A stretch of DNA of 64,000 bases from Sinobacterium norvegicum (GCF_923077115.1 NZ_CAKLPX010000001.1:1426001-1490000), one strand, 5' to 3'; shown: positions 17,254 through 25,939, numbered from the stretch's first letter. A program made the numbers and translations. The notes: generated by a model not told the origin, from the letters alone.

Positions 17254-18021
17254 TTAGAACTGATCTGGTCGCAGCAACGCATCCTGACCACCGTCAACAA
17301 ACAGAATCGAGCCACTGACGTAACGGGCCGCGGGGTCGAGCAAAAACAGCATTGCATCGGCAATCATATCCGGGGTCGCCAAGTCGCCATAGGAAATGCA
17401 CTTGCTAAACTCACGCGTGGCATCACCTAAGGTTTCATCGGCAAAGACTTTATCGGTCAGCGGCGTGCGAGTCATACCCGGGGCAATACCGTTAAGGCGA
17501 ACGCCTTTGCGCATCATCTCGGCGGCGTTGCGACGGGTCCATTTGGTCAATGCATTTTTCGAGCCGGCATAGGCGTTGTGGCCATCCAAGGTCTCAATCA
17601 GCGCACAGGCCTCGGCCTCCTTACCCGCTAATAGCAACTCGATATGCTCTTCATTGAGGCCCGGCAATGGCGCCGAATTTGAACACACCGAGACAATGGC
17701 ACCGTTCTTTTTCGCCACTAAGTCGACGACGCCTTCGATGGTGGCGACGGCGGCAAAATAATTGACCTGAGTAATCAGCGACAACGGCTCCGCCACCGGT
17801 GGCAGGCCGGCGCAGGCGACGAAACCATCGAGGCCATCGGTGGCCAATTCGGTAATACCGGCAATCGCATGCTGACGGCCCTCAACCGTGGATAAGTCGG
17901 CGATGATATCGGCGTTTTTTAAATCGACCACAATGACGCGATCACCGCGAGCCTGCAGGCTTTCTTTGAGGGCGGCACCAATACCGCTGGCACCACCGGT
18001 CATGGCATAGGTTTTAGTCAT
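17254..18021 (-). CDS. 3-alpha-hydroxysteroid dehydrogenase-like SDR
   Basis: A 255-residue short-chain dehydrogenase. The cofactor loop TGGASGIG is at 8-15, an acidic residue follows beta-2 (VVDLKNADIIADLST, so NAD is preferred), and the catalytic Tyr151 and Lys155 lie in YAGSKNALT. Along its whole length it resembles Comamonas 3-alpha-HSD/carbonyl reductase: the DLSTxEGRxxAIA segment, the AGKEAEACALIE insertion and the C-terminal VDGGQDALLRPDQF. Those enzymes interconvert 3-alpha-hydroxy and 3-oxo steroids. The start overlaps the stop of the KSI-like gene (TAATGA), so coexpression is certain. Substrate assignment rests on family resemblance and the KSI neighbour. Confidence 0.82.
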   Translation of the reverse strand: MTKTYAMTGGASGIGAALKESLQARGDRVIVVDLKNADIIADLSTVEGRQHAIAGITELATDGLDGFVACAGLPPVAEPLSLITQVNYFAAVATIEGVVDLVAKKNGAIVSVCSNSAPLPGLNEEHIELLLAGKEAEACALIETLDGHNAYAGSKNALTKWTRRNAAEMMRKGVRLNGIAPGMTRTPLTDKVFADETLGDATREFSKCISYGDLATPDMIADAMLFLLDPAARYVSGSILFVDGGQDALLRPDQF

Positions 18022-18395
18022 TATTTCGCCACCATATTACGGTCGCCCCAATAGGCGGTCATCTGGCTGATTAAGCCGTCGTCATTAAACTCCATCACAT
18101 CGAGGGTTTCGATCACCAAATCGACACCCTTGGGGTGGGCCAGCATCGCCGCCGCCCCCCACTTATCACGAATGCGTGCATTACCCTCTAACTCCATCAG
18201 TTCGACGCTGTCGATGGCGATCTGATAAAACGCGCGCAGCGCCTCTGTGCCCTGGTGGGCACCGGTGCCGATGGGGTCTTCGACCACGGCATCGGCGGTA
18301 AACAGTTCGAGGATTTTTTCGACATCGTCGCCGCTGACGGCTTCGACATAGGCTTGTAAGGTGTCGGCAATGTGTTGGTCGTTAAGCTTGCTCAT
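18021..18395 (-). CDS. Ketosteroid delta-isomerase-like (SnoaL/NTF2 fold) protein
   Basis: A 124-residue NTF2-fold protein with the size and residue pattern of bacterial delta-5-3-ketosteroid isomerase. Numbered from a TTG one codon upstream, Tyr17, Asp41 (in VVEDPIG) and Asp100 (in ETLDVMEF) fall where the catalytic Tyr14, Asp38 and Asp99 of the Comamonas enzyme lie. KSI moves the C5-C6 double bond of 3-oxosteroids into conjugation. The ATG at 18395 is chosen because AAGGA sits 8 nt upstream. It is sandwiched between two SDR genes in one operon, which fits hydroxysteroid oxidation followed by isomerisation. A generic SnoaL-like role cannot be excluded. Confidence 0.75.
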   Translation of the reverse strand: MSKLNDQHIADTLQAYVEAVSGDDVEKILELFTADAVVEDPIGTGAHQGTEALRAFYQIAIDSVELMELEGNARIRDKWGAAAMLAHPKGVDLVIETLDVMEFNDDGLISQMTAYWGDRNMVAK

Positions 18396-18458
18396 CAAGG
18401 TATTCCTTATTGTTCTTGTATTTTTAAAAAAGACTATTGGCTGTATTCGACAACCGCG

Positions 18459-19211
18459 CTAAACGCCGAGGGTATAGCCGCCGTCGACGGTCAGCGTTTG
18501 GCCGGTAATAAAGCTGGCCTGTTCACTGCATAAAAACAGTACCGCACCGGCAATATCCTCTGGGCTGCCCCAGCGCTTCAGCGGTGTCTTTTCGATAATC
18601 GGGTCGTTGAACTCGGGCATATTTTTCATAAAACCGGTCATCCGCGTCTCGGTCATACCGGCGGCGACGTTGTTGGCGCGAATACCGTGCTCGGCCCAGG
18701 TCAACCCCATCGACTTAGCCATCTGCACTAAGCCGGCCTTGGCGGCACCGTAACCCGGCACCATCTCATTGGCAAAAAACGAGGTGAGTGAAGCAATGCC
18801 GATAACATTGGCCCCGCCGCTAAGCTCGCTGGCCTTGAGATGCTCTAAACAGGCACGCGACAGGTGGTAGGCCGAGAACAGGTTCACTCTGACAGACTCT
18901 TCAAAGCCGTCGTGTTCCCACTCATCACCGGCCGGCATGCTGGCGCCGGCGTTGTTGATCAGTATATCGAGGCCGTCTAACGAGGCAGCTAAAGCTTTGA
19001 TAGCCTCGGTGTCCTGCACCTTTAGGCTGCGGTATGCAAAGCCGCTCAAATCGACATCGTCATAATCCTGGCTGCTTGCACGTGTGCCGGTCACCGTCAC
19101 CGAGGCGCCGGCATCGGCGAAGGCAGTAGCAATGCCATAACCGATACCACTGGTGCCACCGGTGACCAACACCTTGACGCCGTTGTACTGATAGATCGTT
19201 GTATTGTTCAT
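18459..19211 (-). CDS. Short-chain dehydrogenase/reductase
   Basis: A 250-residue classical SDR. TGGTSGIG is at 17-24, NNAG at 86-89, the catalytic Ser141, Tyr154 and Lys158 (YGAAK), and the C-terminal GQTLTVDGGYTLGV. No acidic residue ends beta-2 (TVTGTRASS), which hints at NADP(H) use. GAGGA lies upstream of the ATG. It begins 5 bp after the sulfotransferase stop and ends 63 bp before the KSI-like gene, so it is part of the same minus-strand operon. It probably oxidises or reduces a hydroxyl or keto group on the operon's substrate; which one is unknown. Confidence 0.88.
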   Translation of the reverse strand: MNNTTIYQYNGVKVLVTGGTSGIGYGIATAFADAGASVTVTGTRASSQDYDDVDLSGFAYRSLKVQDTEAIKALAASLDGLDILINNAGASMPAGDEWEHDGFEESVRVNLFSAYHLSRACLEHLKASELSGGANVIGIASLTSFFANEMVPGYGAAKAGLVQMAKSMGLTWAEHGIRANNVAAGMTETRMTGFMKNMPEFNDPIIEKTPLKRWGSPEDIAGAVLFLCSEQASFITGQTLTVDGGYTLGV

Positions 19212-19216
19212 CGGGG

Positions 19217-20479
19217 TTATCCTCGTACTCGCTTCACGGGAAAGGCGTCATAGTAAAAATTAAAATTCTCTCGCAGTTGATCGGGGTCGGCACCAAACTG
19301 GCCTTTAAGATCGTAAATTACCTTGCCATAGGCGCCTTTGTGGGCATCGACAAATTGACCGAGTTCGGTCCTTGCCTGTGCCGTCATTTCGAGGCCAGCC
19401 TTTTTATAAATCTGCTCAACCCAGCCAATATCGTCTTTAATGAGTTGATGGAACGGTACATCCAGACTCTGCGCCGCCGGCAGTTTATCGCGGTCGTTGG
19501 CGCAGGCCTGTAATAAATGCTGTACCCGTTCGGTCCAGTAATCGAGTAATTTGGTGGTCTCTACTTTTTTTCGACTCATCCGTTGGCCGTACCCCAACAT
19601 GGTCACCGATGACTGGATGACCGAGACGGGATCGCGATGGGTAATGGCAATGGTGGCATCGGGGAAAACCTTGTGCAGTACCGGTAGCTGTTCGAGATGC
19701 TGCGGGCACTTCAACACCCAGCGCGTCGGCAGATCGGTGTCGCGCTGCTGCCAAGTTAATAGCTTTAATACATCGCGCATGTATTCATATTGGTAGGTTT
19801 GATCTTCGGAAAAATAAAAATCGCGCCAGCGCGGTGAATGACACAGCCACTCGTAGTTATAGGAGCCGAAGTTTGGCCCCATCAACTCCAGTTCCTCGTG
19901 AATATGCTCGGGGTTCATCGGATGCATCGCTGCCAAGTGTGGCGTCATCATTTTCATCATATCCCAGGCATCGCTGCAGCGCTGATAACGGGGGTCGGTG
20001 CCGTCCTCTAACAGTCCTTCATTGGGCAGCGGCACCGGCTCGTAGGATTCCCACAACGGCAGGGCGCGCAACCGTGAATCCGCCGCCATCAGGTTTAATA
20101 AATGGGTGGTGCCGGAGCGCGGCAGGCCGGCGACAATAATCGGCCGTTCGATCTTTACAGCTAAAATCTCTGGGTGCCGGTTAAACTGATCTTGGATTAG
20201 CAAACGGCTAATGGCGTGCTGCAACAGCTTATTACGCAGGCTTAAACGACCGAGACCGCTCAAGCCTTGATCGCTATTCCACTCGTCGCAGAGTAGATCT
20301 AAACGGGGTAAAAAGTCGCTTGGGCCCCAATCACTGAGGCCGGTTTTACTCTCAGCCTCGGCCATAATCGACTGGCGATCGAGCTCAACGGTTAAGGTCT
20401 TACCGTAGTCGACGGCGGACTGCTGTAACTCGCTGTAAACCGGGTGGGCGAGGTCATCGATGTGTATGTCATTGCTCAT
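19217..20479 (-). CDS. PAPS-type sulfotransferase family protein
   Basis: A 420-residue sulfotransferase-fold protein. The 5'-phosphosulfate-binding loop GLPRSGTT is at 118-125, preceded by RPIIVA, and the 3'-phosphate region is represented by ATIAITHRDPVSVIQSS. It belongs to the longer bacterial branch (Sulfotransfer_3) in which an N-terminal helical domain of about 100 residues precedes the core. Such enzymes transfer sulfate from PAPS to hydroxyls of lipids, steroids or glycans. It is followed 5 bp downstream by an SDR and preceded by an alkylsulfatase-like hydrolase, so one operon may both attach and remove sulfate. The acceptor cannot be read from the sequence. Confidence 0.85.
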   Translation of the reverse strand: MSNDIHIDDLAHPVYSELQQSAVDYGKTLTVELDRQSIMAEAESKTGLSDWGPSDFLPRLDLLCDEWNSDQGLSGLGRLSLRNKLLQHAISRLLIQDQFNRHPEILAVKIERPIIVAGLPRSGTTHLLNLMAADSRLRALPLWESYEPVPLPNEGLLEDGTDPRYQRCSDAWDMMKMMTPHLAAMHPMNPEHIHEELELMGPNFGSYNYEWLCHSPRWRDFYFSEDQTYQYEYMRDVLKLLTWQQRDTDLPTRWVLKCPQHLEQLPVLHKVFPDATIAITHRDPVSVIQSSVTMLGYGQRMSRKKVETTKLLDYWTERVQHLLQACANDRDKLPAAQSLDVPFHQLIKDDIGWVEQIYKKAGLEMTAQARTELGQFVDAHKGAYGKVIYDLKGQFGADPDQLRENFNFYYDAFPVKRVRG

Positions 20480-20534
20480 GTTAGCGCTATCCTGCGGCTC
20501 TCGTTAAGCCATTATTTAAACGGTAGTAAAGCCG

Positions 20535-21809
20535 TTACTTAAAAGAAAGCGAGGCTGTTTTGCCGCCCTTTAACAACTTAATTTGGTTTTCCAGCCAGCC
20601 GTTAAGCCAGAAATTATCGGCCTGTGCCAGCAGCTGTTGATGGACGCTGATTGCCAGTGCCACGGCGCTCTCATGCTGCGGTTCAACCGCCATTACAATA
20701 TCCACCAGGTGTAGGCATTGCTCTAACTCGCCAGCATCGGCCTTGCCTTGTGCCCGCTCGACTAACGCATCGACACCGGCCAGCTCAACCAAGTCGCTAT
20801 AGACATCGCTGGCCGGCACACTATAGAGTTCGGTGGTCGATTGGTGGTGAAACCAGCCCGCATAGCCTTCCCAAATAGCCCGCACACTCCACGATACCTT
20901 GCCGTAGCCCTGGCCGACTTCACACTCGGCGGGCAGAGTAATCTCACGCATCAGGGTATGTAGGTCTTTGCCCTCGTTCATGCCTTTGACTGTCTCATCG
21001 TGTACATAGAGAATGGCATCGCGAATCGCCGTCACTTCAGTTTTGATTAAATCGGCACCCATGACCGGTGCATGGTGGCCATAGAGTATCACCTCGGCAT
21101 TCAAATCGAGTACGGTCTGCGCCGCCTCGGCACAGGTAATAGCGTCGCGGTAACGGTCGCCACGTATGGTCACCAAATTGGGGAAGTGACCAAAGGGGCA
21201 GCCAAAGATATTACCGGTTAAACAGATCTTATGCTGAGGCAGCCAAACAACTAAAGAGTCGTTAGTCTCGGCGCCTTTAACGCCAACCAATACTACCTCC
21301 AAACCGCCGAGGCTGAAGTCGTAGTAATCGTCGAAGGTGATATCCGGGGTTGGACTATCCTGGCCGTTGATGTCGGTATAGCCCTGCTCAGCGTAGTAAG
21401 CGAAATCTTTTTGAAAACTATCGAGAAAGCGAAAGGCGGCACGCTGTGAGCGGAAAGGACGCAGGCGCTCGTCATATTCCTGATGCTCATGATTACCCGA
21501 CTGGGCAATGTATTGCAGACCCTGGTTACGATCGCGGAAGAACTGCACACCGCCGACATGATCGACATGGCCCTGAGTACTGATCACATATTGAATATTA
21601 TCGGCGTTACTGAGGTCCTGATAATTCTTATAGTGCACCGGCGCCTCATAACCCATGCCGGTGTTAACCAGAATATTACCCTCAGTGGTTTCGATCAGAT
21701 AACTGTTGGAGCAGCCCTCGGACATGACAATAAAGTCGTTGACCCGCTCACCGCCAAAACGAGCAGAAAAAGGCGCGTAGGGGCGTGATTGATACAACGG
21801 TGTTCTCAT
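20535..21809 (-). CDS. Alkylsulfatase-like MBL-fold hydrolase with altered metal motif
   Basis: A 424-residue metallo-beta-lactamase-fold protein followed by an alkylsulfatase dimerisation-type helical domain. The start at 21809 (MRTPLYQSRPY) is preferred over an upstream one because GAGGT lies just ahead. The zinc motif, usually T-H-x-H-x-D-H, reads T-Q-G-H-V-D-H here, so the first histidine is glutamine (Q79; H81, D83 and H84 kept). Further ligand candidates are GAETND and GHHAPVM. It may therefore be a mononuclear or non-sulfatase member of the family. It leads the operon that continues with sulfotransferase, SDR, KSI and SDR, and is divergent from a TetR gene. Confidence 0.8.
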   Translation of the reverse strand: MRTPLYQSRPYAPFSARFGGERVNDFIVMSEGCSNSYLIETTEGNILVNTGMGYEAPVHYKNYQDLSNADNIQYVISTQGHVDHVGGVQFFRDRNQGLQYIAQSGNHEHQEYDERLRPFRSQRAAFRFLDSFQKDFAYYAEQGYTDINGQDSPTPDITFDDYYDFSLGGLEVVLVGVKGAETNDSLVVWLPQHKICLTGNIFGCPFGHFPNLVTIRGDRYRDAITCAEAAQTVLDLNAEVILYGHHAPVMGADLIKTEVTAIRDAILYVHDETVKGMNEGKDLHTLMREITLPAECEVGQGYGKVSWSVRAIWEGYAGWFHHQSTTELYSVPASDVYSDLVELAGVDALVERAQGKADAGELEQCLHLVDIVMAVEPQHESAVALAISVHQQLLAQADNFWLNGWLENQIKLLKGGKTASLSFK

Positions 21810-21876
21810 AGTGACCTCGTCAACAGTTAAGCTTACAGTATTAACTATATCGAGCCAGCAGCACAAAGGCAACAAC

Positions 21877-21893
21877 TTAATACGCAGTATTAA
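21877..21893. promoter_or_regulatory. Candidate TetR operator (17-bp palindrome)
   Basis: TTAATAC-GCA-GTATTAA is a perfect palindrome in the 147-bp divergent region between the MBL hydrolase and TetR genes. Its right half, extended to CAGTATTAACTA (21885-21896), is repeated exactly at 21836-21847, giving a second half-site 49 bp away. The position fits a repressor that controls both its own gene and the minus-strand operon. Confidence 0.6.
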
Positions 21894-21956
21894 CTAAATT
21901 TTATCAGCGGTGTATGCTAGGCAGCACGATTTACCCGAGAATAGGAGCTTGAACAC

Positions 21957-22580
21957 TTGAAGACAGTGAGAAAAGACAGCCTTGAAACAAAACGACTATT
22001 AGTCGATGCGGCCGAGAAATTGTTCGCCGAACAGGGTGTCGATAACGTTAAGATGGTCGATGTCAGCCAGGCTGCGGGACAAAAAAACCGCAACGCCGCC
22101 CAATATCATTTTGGTAGCCGCGCCGGCTTGATTACCGCGGTACTCAATAAGCACGGCCGCGATATCAGCGCCGACCGCCGTCACAGGCTGGCCCGGGTTG
22201 TACAGCAGCCCTGCCACGACCTGCAGGATTTAGTCGCCGCCCTGGTACTGCCAATCAGCCAGCATGTTCGCCATGCTGAGAATGGCCGAACGTACTTAAT
22301 GCTCAATCGTCAGCTGATCAACAATGACGACCACATCAAGTTGGTCTGGGGGCGAATGAATAATTTCGACGATGTCTTGCAGCTACAACAGATGATGACG
22401 GCAAAAATACCCGCCCATGCCAAGCCGGTGATTCACGCCAAGATGGTACTGATTCAATCGATGCTGTTTAATGGCCTGGCCAGCTTTTACGACCTGTCAA
22501 CGCAACAGGATGACTCCACCTTTGTCGCCACGTTGTGCAGCAGCATCGTCGCCGTGCTGACCTGTGATGTGAATAGCTAA
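21957..22580 (+). CDS. TetR/AcrR-family transcriptional regulator
   Basis: A 207-residue TetR-type repressor. The N-terminal helix (KRLLVDAAEKLFAEQGVDNVKMVDVSQAAG) and helix-turn-helix end in the AAQYHFGSRAGLITAVL recognition segment. The C-terminal ligand domain is unassigned. The start is TTG at 21957, 9 nt after AGGAG; a GTG at 21966 is the alternative. It is divergent from the MBL/sulfotransferase/SDR/KSI operon, with a palindromic operator candidate between them, so it most likely senses a substrate or intermediate of that operon. Confidence 0.88.
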   Translation: MKTVRKDSLETKRLLVDAAEKLFAEQGVDNVKMVDVSQAAGQKNRNAAQYHFGSRAGLITAVLNKHGRDISADRRHRLARVVQQPCHDLQDLVAALVLPISQHVRHAENGRTYLMLNRQLINNDDHIKLVWGRMNNFDDVLQLQQMMTAKIPAHAKPVIHAKMVLIQSMLFNGLASFYDLSTQQDDSTFVATLCSSIVAVLTCDVNS

Positions 22581-22591
22581 ATCACGGCACA

Positions 22592-22957
22592 CTAGGGTGC
22601 CAACAGCCTCTGCTCCAGTGCCTGCGCATCGGTCAGGCCGCCGACATTGGTAACCTTGCTATAGCCTAAATCTTGCAGAGTTTTCAGTGCGATACCCGAG
22701 CGTCTGCCGCTGCGGCAATAAAGATAAATCTCGGCCTGCTTATCCGGACTCACCGCCGCAATATGATCGGCAATAACGTCGAAGGGTATATTGACCGCCT
22801 GCGCCACATGGCCCCGATCAAACTCTTCAGCGGTGCGCACATCGATCCACAGATCCGGTTCAGCCTGCGCCGGCAGTGCTACCACCGCCATCATTGCGGT
22901 AAAAATAATCGCCACTAATACCGACCAGCGTTGCGGCCCCTGTTCAATCGCTATCAT
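22592..22957 (-). CDS. Exported rhodanese-like protein (PspE type)
   Basis: A 121-residue single-domain rhodanese. Residues 1-32 form a signal peptide ending ALPAQA. The sulfurtransferase loop YLYCRSGRRSG carries catalytic Cys81, and the entry motif is WIDVRTAEEFDRGHVAQAVNIP. The start at 22957 has GGAGAGGAC directly upstream; the open frame extends further 5' but that part is not protein-like. The size and periplasmic location match PspE, which transfers sulfane sulfur from thiosulfate to acceptors such as cyanide. It stands alone, convergent with TetR and divergent from the LuxR-type regulator. Confidence 0.88.
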   Translation of the reverse strand: MIAIEQGPQRWSVLVAIIFTAMMAVVALPAQAEPDLWIDVRTAEEFDRGHVAQAVNIPFDVIADHIAAVSPDKQAEIYLYCRSGRRSGIALKTLQDLGYSKVTNVGGLTDAQALEQRLLAP

Positions 22958-23103
22958 TGTCCTCTCCCCGCTGTGATTCTCGAAAATTGTCACCACAGTA
23001 TAAACCCTACGCCGATTGCTCGGCGAAATAAACAGCGGACGCCGCCCAGCGAAGCCACTATAATAGCGGCCAGTCATCACGTCTCTCTTGCAAAGGCCCC
23101 ACC

Positions 23104-24228
23104 ATGGCGGACCACCCACAAGCTTTGGTCGATAGCATTTATGCTGGTATTGTTGAACCCACCCCCTGGCAGCCATTTTTGCAGCAGCTGCGCCAGGCAC
23201 TCAATTGCCAGGTGGCCGGCATGTGGTTTCGCTCACCGTTTACCGAGCAGGCAACGCTGTCGATGAGCGATAGCGATGAGCAGTTCACCGATTTTATTCC
23301 GCTGTTTTTTCAAAAATTTCAACAGCAATCACTGATCTTTAAACAGCCAGTAGAGCATGGTGAGGTGACGCTATTTTCCGAAGTATTAAGCAAGCAGGTG
23401 ATCAAAGAGAGTGCTTTTTATGCCGACTATTTAAAACCGAACGATATTATCGATGGCCTGCAACTGTATATTGAAGAGCCTAACGGCCTACAGATGTGGA
23501 TTCAACTCGGCCGCTCATCCCAGCACCGCTACTTCGATCAGCAGGATAAGGACTATTGCAACCAGTTCTCCACCCACCTCTGCCGTGCCCTAACGATTTA
23601 TTCGAGCCTCAAGAATGCCGAGGCCAGAGCCAATATCAACGCCGAGGTCGTCGAGCAACTGTCTGTCGGTATTATTACCCTCGACCGCAACGGCCACATT
23701 GTCGACACTAACGACATCGCTAAATCGCTGCTGACAAAAGCCGATGGTATCGAAATCAACCAGGCCAAGCTGCGCCTGCTCGATAGCGAACAGCAACAGG
23801 TGTTTCGCCGTGCACTCGACAGCGTCATCACCGAGCAAGACAGCAGCCCGCTGTCGCCCAGTGTCGAGGTGATGCGTATTCCGCAGCGCTGCGGTATGGA
23901 CCTCGGCTTACTTATTCGCTATGCCGCCACCACCCCCTGGTATCAGGGCCGAGGCTGTCCGTCGGTGGTGATCTATCTCTGTGACCCTGCGGTGCAGCGT
24001 GATACCCGCGAAGCCTTTGTCGCCAAACTGTTTGGCCTGACCCTGGCCGAGGCCTCGCTGGCGATATTGTTATCCGACGGCATGACCATCAGCGAGGCGG
24101 CGATCAGCCTGGCACTCACCGAGAACAGCGCCCGCACGGTCAGCAAACGCATCTTTGCCAAGACCGGCACCCGCCGTCAGGCTGAACTGGTTAAACTGAT
24201 TCTCAATAGCGTCGCAATCCTCGGCTAA
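23104..24228 (+). CDS. LuxR-type HTH transcriptional regulator
   Basis: A 374-residue regulator with a long N-terminal sensory part and a C-terminal LuxR/GerE-type HTH. The sequence from LTLAEASLAILLSDG to TVSKRIFAKTG (about 309-356) matches the helix pattern in which T-x-x-E-x-x-x-A-x-L-L-x-x-G precedes the recognition helix. A middle PAS-like segment, LSVGIITLDRNGHIVDTND (about 188-206), suggests small-molecule or redox sensing. No partner kinase or synthase is nearby. It ends before a bidirectional terminator shared with the amine oxidase gene. Its targets are unknown. Confidence 0.82.
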   Translation: MADHPQALVDSIYAGIVEPTPWQPFLQQLRQALNCQVAGMWFRSPFTEQATLSMSDSDEQFTDFIPLFFQKFQQQSLIFKQPVEHGEVTLFSEVLSKQVIKESAFYADYLKPNDIIDGLQLYIEEPNGLQMWIQLGRSSQHRYFDQQDKDYCNQFSTHLCRALTIYSSLKNAEARANINAEVVEQLSVGIITLDRNGHIVDTNDIAKSLLTKADGIEINQAKLRLLDSEQQQVFRRALDSVITEQDSSPLSPSVEVMRIPQRCGMDLGLLIRYAATTPWYQGRGCPSVVIYLCDPAVQRDTREAFVAKLFGLTLAEASLAILLSDGMTISEAAISLALTENSARTVSKRIFAKTGTRRQAELVKLILNSVAILG

Positions 24229-24270
24229 CGATTTTACTATATCGCAACGATTTAGCGAAAAACCGTAGGC

Positions 24271-24300
24271 AAAAAAAAGCCCGACGAATCGGGCTTTTTC
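24271..24300. terminator. Bidirectional rho-independent terminator
   Basis: AAAAAAAAGCCCGA and TCGGGCTTTTTC form a strong GC stem flanked by A- and T-runs between two convergent genes, so it works on both strands. Confidence 0.92.
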
Positions 24301-24318
24301 AGCGATCACACGGACAAG

Positions 24319-25734
24319 TTACTCACCGGCGATCTGCTTAACGGCACGCTGACCAGAACGCACAGCACCTTCGATGAAACCAACATGGTCATCATCGGTG
24401 TGCTCACCGGCGAAGTAGACACGACCATCAGGCTCGATGAACGCACCCCAATACTTCATCACCTGACCTGGCGAGTAAGCCGCGAAGCCACCCATGGTCC
24501 ACTCTTCACGGTGGTAAGCATAGAGCTTAGCATCGACGAAGTATTGGCTTGAATTAGGGTACATCTCTTCGATCTGCTCGAGACGGTTGTTGATAATATC
24601 CTGCTCGCTCCAGTCGATCTGCTGATCGGTATAGCTACCCGAGCTGTAGGCAATTAAGATACCACCCTCACCCTCTTGGCTCTCGGTGCTTTCCCAAGTC
24701 CAGCCGATCTGGGTATCAGACAAGGTGTCACCACCGAGGCCGTAATCCAACCAAAAACGCTTGCTGTATTGCATTAACACCTTGGTGTGCGAGCCGTAAT
24801 TAAGATTATCGGCAGCCTCTTGCTTCCAATCTGATAGCGCTGGAGTAAAGGCAATGCGGTTCAACACTGTTGAAGGCACGGTAACAACGGCATAATCGGC
24901 GCTAAATTTCTTACCCGCCGCAGTAACCACAACACCATTACCATTTTGCTTAATCGCAGTTACCGCATGGTTTAGCAGTACCGGCTGAGCGAGGCGATCT
25001 TCAAAGGCTTCAGCAAAGGCACGGCCGCCATCAAGAAAGCGCAAAATTTCTGATTCATTATCGCCAACACTCTGGTAAAAAGCATACTGACGCGCCATAT
25101 AGAGCAGCGATACATTCTCAGCATCATCAAATTCGGCGCGAATATAGTGTTCGCCTAACTCTTTGGCAATGGGGTGTAGATTTAGACCATCGATCCACTC
25201 TTGAACCGTGGTGTTATCCAGTTCAGCGGCATTTTCAGACAAGCGCGGGTCACCCGATTCATGGATCAGATCACCCAATGCATCGAGTTCGTTATTAAAA
25301 CGATTGTAGTCCTGACGTACCTGCAGACCCAGCTCACGCTTCAGTGAGCCGTAGGGAATCAACTGGCCTTCAATGTAGTAAGCACCCTCTTCGATCTTGC
25401 CCCAGTAACCTGTGCTGGCCATCTCCACGTCAAATTCATCGGCGTAGTTATTCACCTCGGTGTGCACACGTGGGTGATCGATTAATTCGCCGCCGGTTTC
25501 ACCGTGCTGGCCACCCATGTCCAGGCTGCCGATACGGCCGCCAATGCGGTCGCGCGCCTCAAGAACGGTAACACTATAGCCGCGCTGCTCTAATTCATAA
25601 GCCGCGGTTAAACCAGCCATACCAGCGCCAACAACCACTACTTCTTGTTGTTGAGCTGTGGCGATACCACAAACAACAACCGACGTGCTAAGGGTTAAAC
25701 CCAGCATCGCCTTTTTCACAAAACGTGAAATCAT
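24319..25734 (-). CDS. Exported flavin-containing amine oxidase
   Basis: A 471-residue FAD-dependent amine oxidase with a signal peptide (residues 1 to about 28, cleaved after ATA). The dinucleotide-binding VVVGAGMAGLTAAYELE is at 32-49, followed by VLEARDRIGGRIGS, typical of monoamine oxidase/L-amino-acid oxidase-like enzymes. The C-terminal FAD motif is VYFAGEHTDDDHVGFIEGAVRSG. It would oxidise an amine (polyamine, tyramine or amino acid) in the periplasm, releasing H2O2 and ammonia. It is transcribed alone. A near-perfect CRP-type site lies about 130 bp upstream, which suggests control by carbon supply. The exact substrate is undetermined. Confidence 0.9.
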   Translation of the reverse strand: MISRFVKKAMLGLTLSTSVVVCGIATAQQQEVVVVGAGMAGLTAAYELEQRGYSVTVLEARDRIGGRIGSLDMGGQHGETGGELIDHPRVHTEVNNYADEFDVEMASTGYWGKIEEGAYYIEGQLIPYGSLKRELGLQVRQDYNRFNNELDALGDLIHESGDPRLSENAAELDNTTVQEWIDGLNLHPIAKELGEHYIRAEFDDAENVSLLYMARQYAFYQSVGDNESEILRFLDGGRAFAEAFEDRLAQPVLLNHAVTAIKQNGNGVVVTAAGKKFSADYAVVTVPSTVLNRIAFTPALSDWKQEAADNLNYGSHTKVLMQYSKRFWLDYGLGGDTLSDTQIGWTWESTESQEGEGGILIAYSSGSYTDQQIDWSEQDIINNRLEQIEEMYPNSSQYFVDAKLYAYHREEWTMGGFAAYSPGQVMKYWGAFIEPDGRVYFAGEHTDDDHVGFIEGAVRSGQRAVKQIAGE

Positions 25735-25861
25735 ACATACTCCAATTATTTTTTTTGTCCAAGGGAATTGCCAACCAGCAATTCTAACGCACCAACATAG
25801 CCGCGGCGTAAAGTATAAGCAACAGCATGGTTAATATATTTACAATAGCAACATGCAATTA

Positions 25862-25877
25862 TGTGACGCGCGTCACA
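25862..25877. promoter_or_regulatory. CRP-type binding site
   Basis: TGTGA-CGCGCG-TCACA is an exact match to the CRP/Vfr consensus TGTGA-N6-TCACA and part of an 18-bp perfect palindrome (25861-25878). It lies 128 bp upstream of the amine oxidase start, in a gap with no other promoter-needing gene. Confidence 0.75.
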
Positions 25878-25939
25878 TATATAACCACGAGTACATCACT
25901 TAACATTGGCTAAACCGCTGATTAACCTGTTTATTATTT

